A DNA stretch of 64,000 bases from Anseranas semipalmata (taxonomy: Eukaryota; Chordata; Aves; Anseriformes; Anseranatidae). The stretch spans positions 192,284 through 256,283 of the forward strand of contig VXAA01003989.1 in NCBI GenBank assembly GCA_013399115.1. Reading direction: 5' to 3'. The notes below the pieces were generated by a model. That model had not been told where the DNA came from and did not search any database. It saw nothing but the letters and a program-made list of their open reading frames with translations. Shown one piece after another: positions 62,835-64,000 of this stretch. Position 1 is the first letter of the stretch. Each line of letters begins with the position of its first letter. The position numbers and the translations under genes were made by a program.

Positions 62835-63714
62835 ACACTCACACATACACAGAGTAAAGCTAAATAGCTGTGACTTTAAGTGCAGCTGCAAAATAAAGAC
62901 CATTATTTCCTTAATAAATTCCAGATTATTAGCTTTTCTTATTATTTGTGGTTGCTCATTGATTTCCTTTCATTTCATTACTCTATATTCCTTTAGATGT
63001 TAAAATATTAGTATGCTATTAAATTTGTAGAACATTCCAATAATAAGCTTCTGGATTAAGTTAGGAGCATTAAATATGAGATACTTGAAACATTGTAATG
63101 GGGATAAATGAAGATTGGGTCTTTGGTAAATAGTGCTGTTACTATAGCAATAGCATATGCCAACACTTTTTAAAGGACTACCTTAAATGTGTGTTTGAAA
63201 GGTGAGGTGGGGGTCCTGTTGATATTTTTCTGCCCCTCTGCAGAGATTTGTCTATTTTGTCATGAGGGGCACGCTATTCCTTCTGCTGTGAAACACATTG
63301 GGGTAACTTATGTTAAATATAAATTGTATTCTGTGGGAACAGATTCTTTTGTCTGCTGAAGTACAGTCTTGTGTACAATAGAGGTATATGGTAAATTTAA
63401 GCTTGCTTTCTTTGTATTTAAAACAAATAAAACCCCACATGGCTGTTGCAAGCAATTTCTATGCTTAAATCATTTATAGGCTCAAATTTTACTAAAAGAA
63501 ATATTTGAATTGCAGAGCCTAGGTAGAATATTTAAGAGCACTATTTACTATGCATTAGGAGCCTGGGCAGTATGAATAGGAGCTGGACTAGGGAAGGGGA
63601 CTTTAGGAGCTATGCACATGCAGACCCGTTGAAAATATTGAGTTGCAGTCAGCAAGTAATTCACGCAGACCAAGTTGGCAGGACCTCTTGCTTTGAGGCC
63701 TTTCCTTCTTTTCT

Positions 63715-63738
63715 TTCGTTCGTTCGTTCGTTCGTTCG
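63715..63738. repeat. (TTCG)6 microsatellite
   Basis: Six perfect TTCG units follow a TTTCTT-rich pyrimidine run. Each unit holds a CpG, giving six CpG in 24 bp, which is unusual in AT-rich avian DNA, where methylated CpG is lost by mutation. Confidence 0.96.
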
Positions 63739-64000
63739 TATGAGCCTGGTGTGCATCCTAGAACTGCATAGGAGTTTCACTTAAAGCAAACCCTGCTATC
63801 TGGATGACCTGGAGCATTTGGTAATGCTTGCTTTCTTCTTATTGCATAGTAAGGCTCCTGTGGTTGTTGCAGGAAGTGGAAAAATACTCCATGGAGTTTG
63901 CGGTGGGTAAAACCACATGGATTTGTCTGTGTTGCCTTATGTGCTTCCCAGTGCTTGCAGAGAAAATGGCTCTCCCAGTGCTCCCATCCCATCTGGGTTC

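Larger units (their letters stand above)
55516..64000. other. Unique non-coding sequence with microsatellites
   Basis: No gene is recognised. Frames reach at most 111 codons and carry no domain. Structured elements (56621-56700, 58919-58932, 59280-59306, 62815-62834, 63715-63738) are listed separately. A GGGAA-type run lies at 62075-62092. The block 60210-60440 is discussed as a candidate conserved element. Confidence 0.5.

Noticed and set aside
1..64000. Endogenous retrovirus, tRNA, rRNA, CRISPR or a defence-type system
   Set aside because: I saw no LTR pairs, no retroviral domains, no tRNA-like A/B boxes with cloverleaf, and no regularly spaced repeats. Nothing supports an undescribed gene system in this window.

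Overview
The window is non-coding DNA from a bird. Eight identifiable copies of the CR1 LINE support this: six carry the hallmark CR1 3' end (short tandem ATTCTGTG-type units), one has lost its 3' end in an assembly gap, and one is an ancient relic. The sequence is AT-rich, has little satellite DNA, and shows no operon-like coding. I found no host protein-coding gene, no rRNA or tRNA gene, no CRISPR array and no bacterial or phage system. Open reading frames are short (mostly under 120 codons), scattered over both strands and without recognisable domains, except those inside CR1 copies. The window is best read as intron or intergenic sequence. Whether it lies inside a long gene cannot be decided from this sequence alone.

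Layout: 0.3-1.6 kb holds two CR1 copies in the same orientation, separated by a 584-base assembly gap. From 1.6 to 14.6 kb the sequence is mostly unique, with an AT-rich microsatellite at 3.7 kb, a perfect short hairpin at 5.24 kb, a 119-bp near-identical tandem duplication joined by a single N at 8.66-8.89 kb (probably an assembly artefact), and a diverged 61-bp tandem duplication at 10.63 kb. A short CR1 3' end lies at 14.6 kb. From 14.8 to 34.4 kb the sequence is unique apart from simple repeats, a palindromic element with two nuclear-receptor half-sites at 20.94 kb, a small gap in a T tract at 26.1 kb, a MIR-like ancient SINE at 28.6 kb and a nest of small inverted repeats at 33.07 kb. CR1 copies follow at 34.4, 37.7, 40.2, 42.3 and 45.2 kb. 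The 42.3 kb copy is the longest young one, is CpG-rich and still shows a reverse-transcriptase fragment. At 48.2-49.3 kb there is a strongly decayed ancient CR1/L3-type LINE in the opposite orientation. From 49.3 kb to the end the sequence is unique with several microsatellites, including a (TTCG)6 array and a (ATGC)5 array.

No genes work together here. The history that can be read is one of repeated CR1 waves of different ages over an older amniote layer (L3-type LINE, MIR-like SINE), plus local duplication and microsatellite growth. I did not find a convincing undescribed biological system. The items most worth checking are the probable false duplication, the 20-bp duplication at the 5' junction of the 42-kb CR1, the ER6-like palindrome and a few candidate conserved non-coding blocks.
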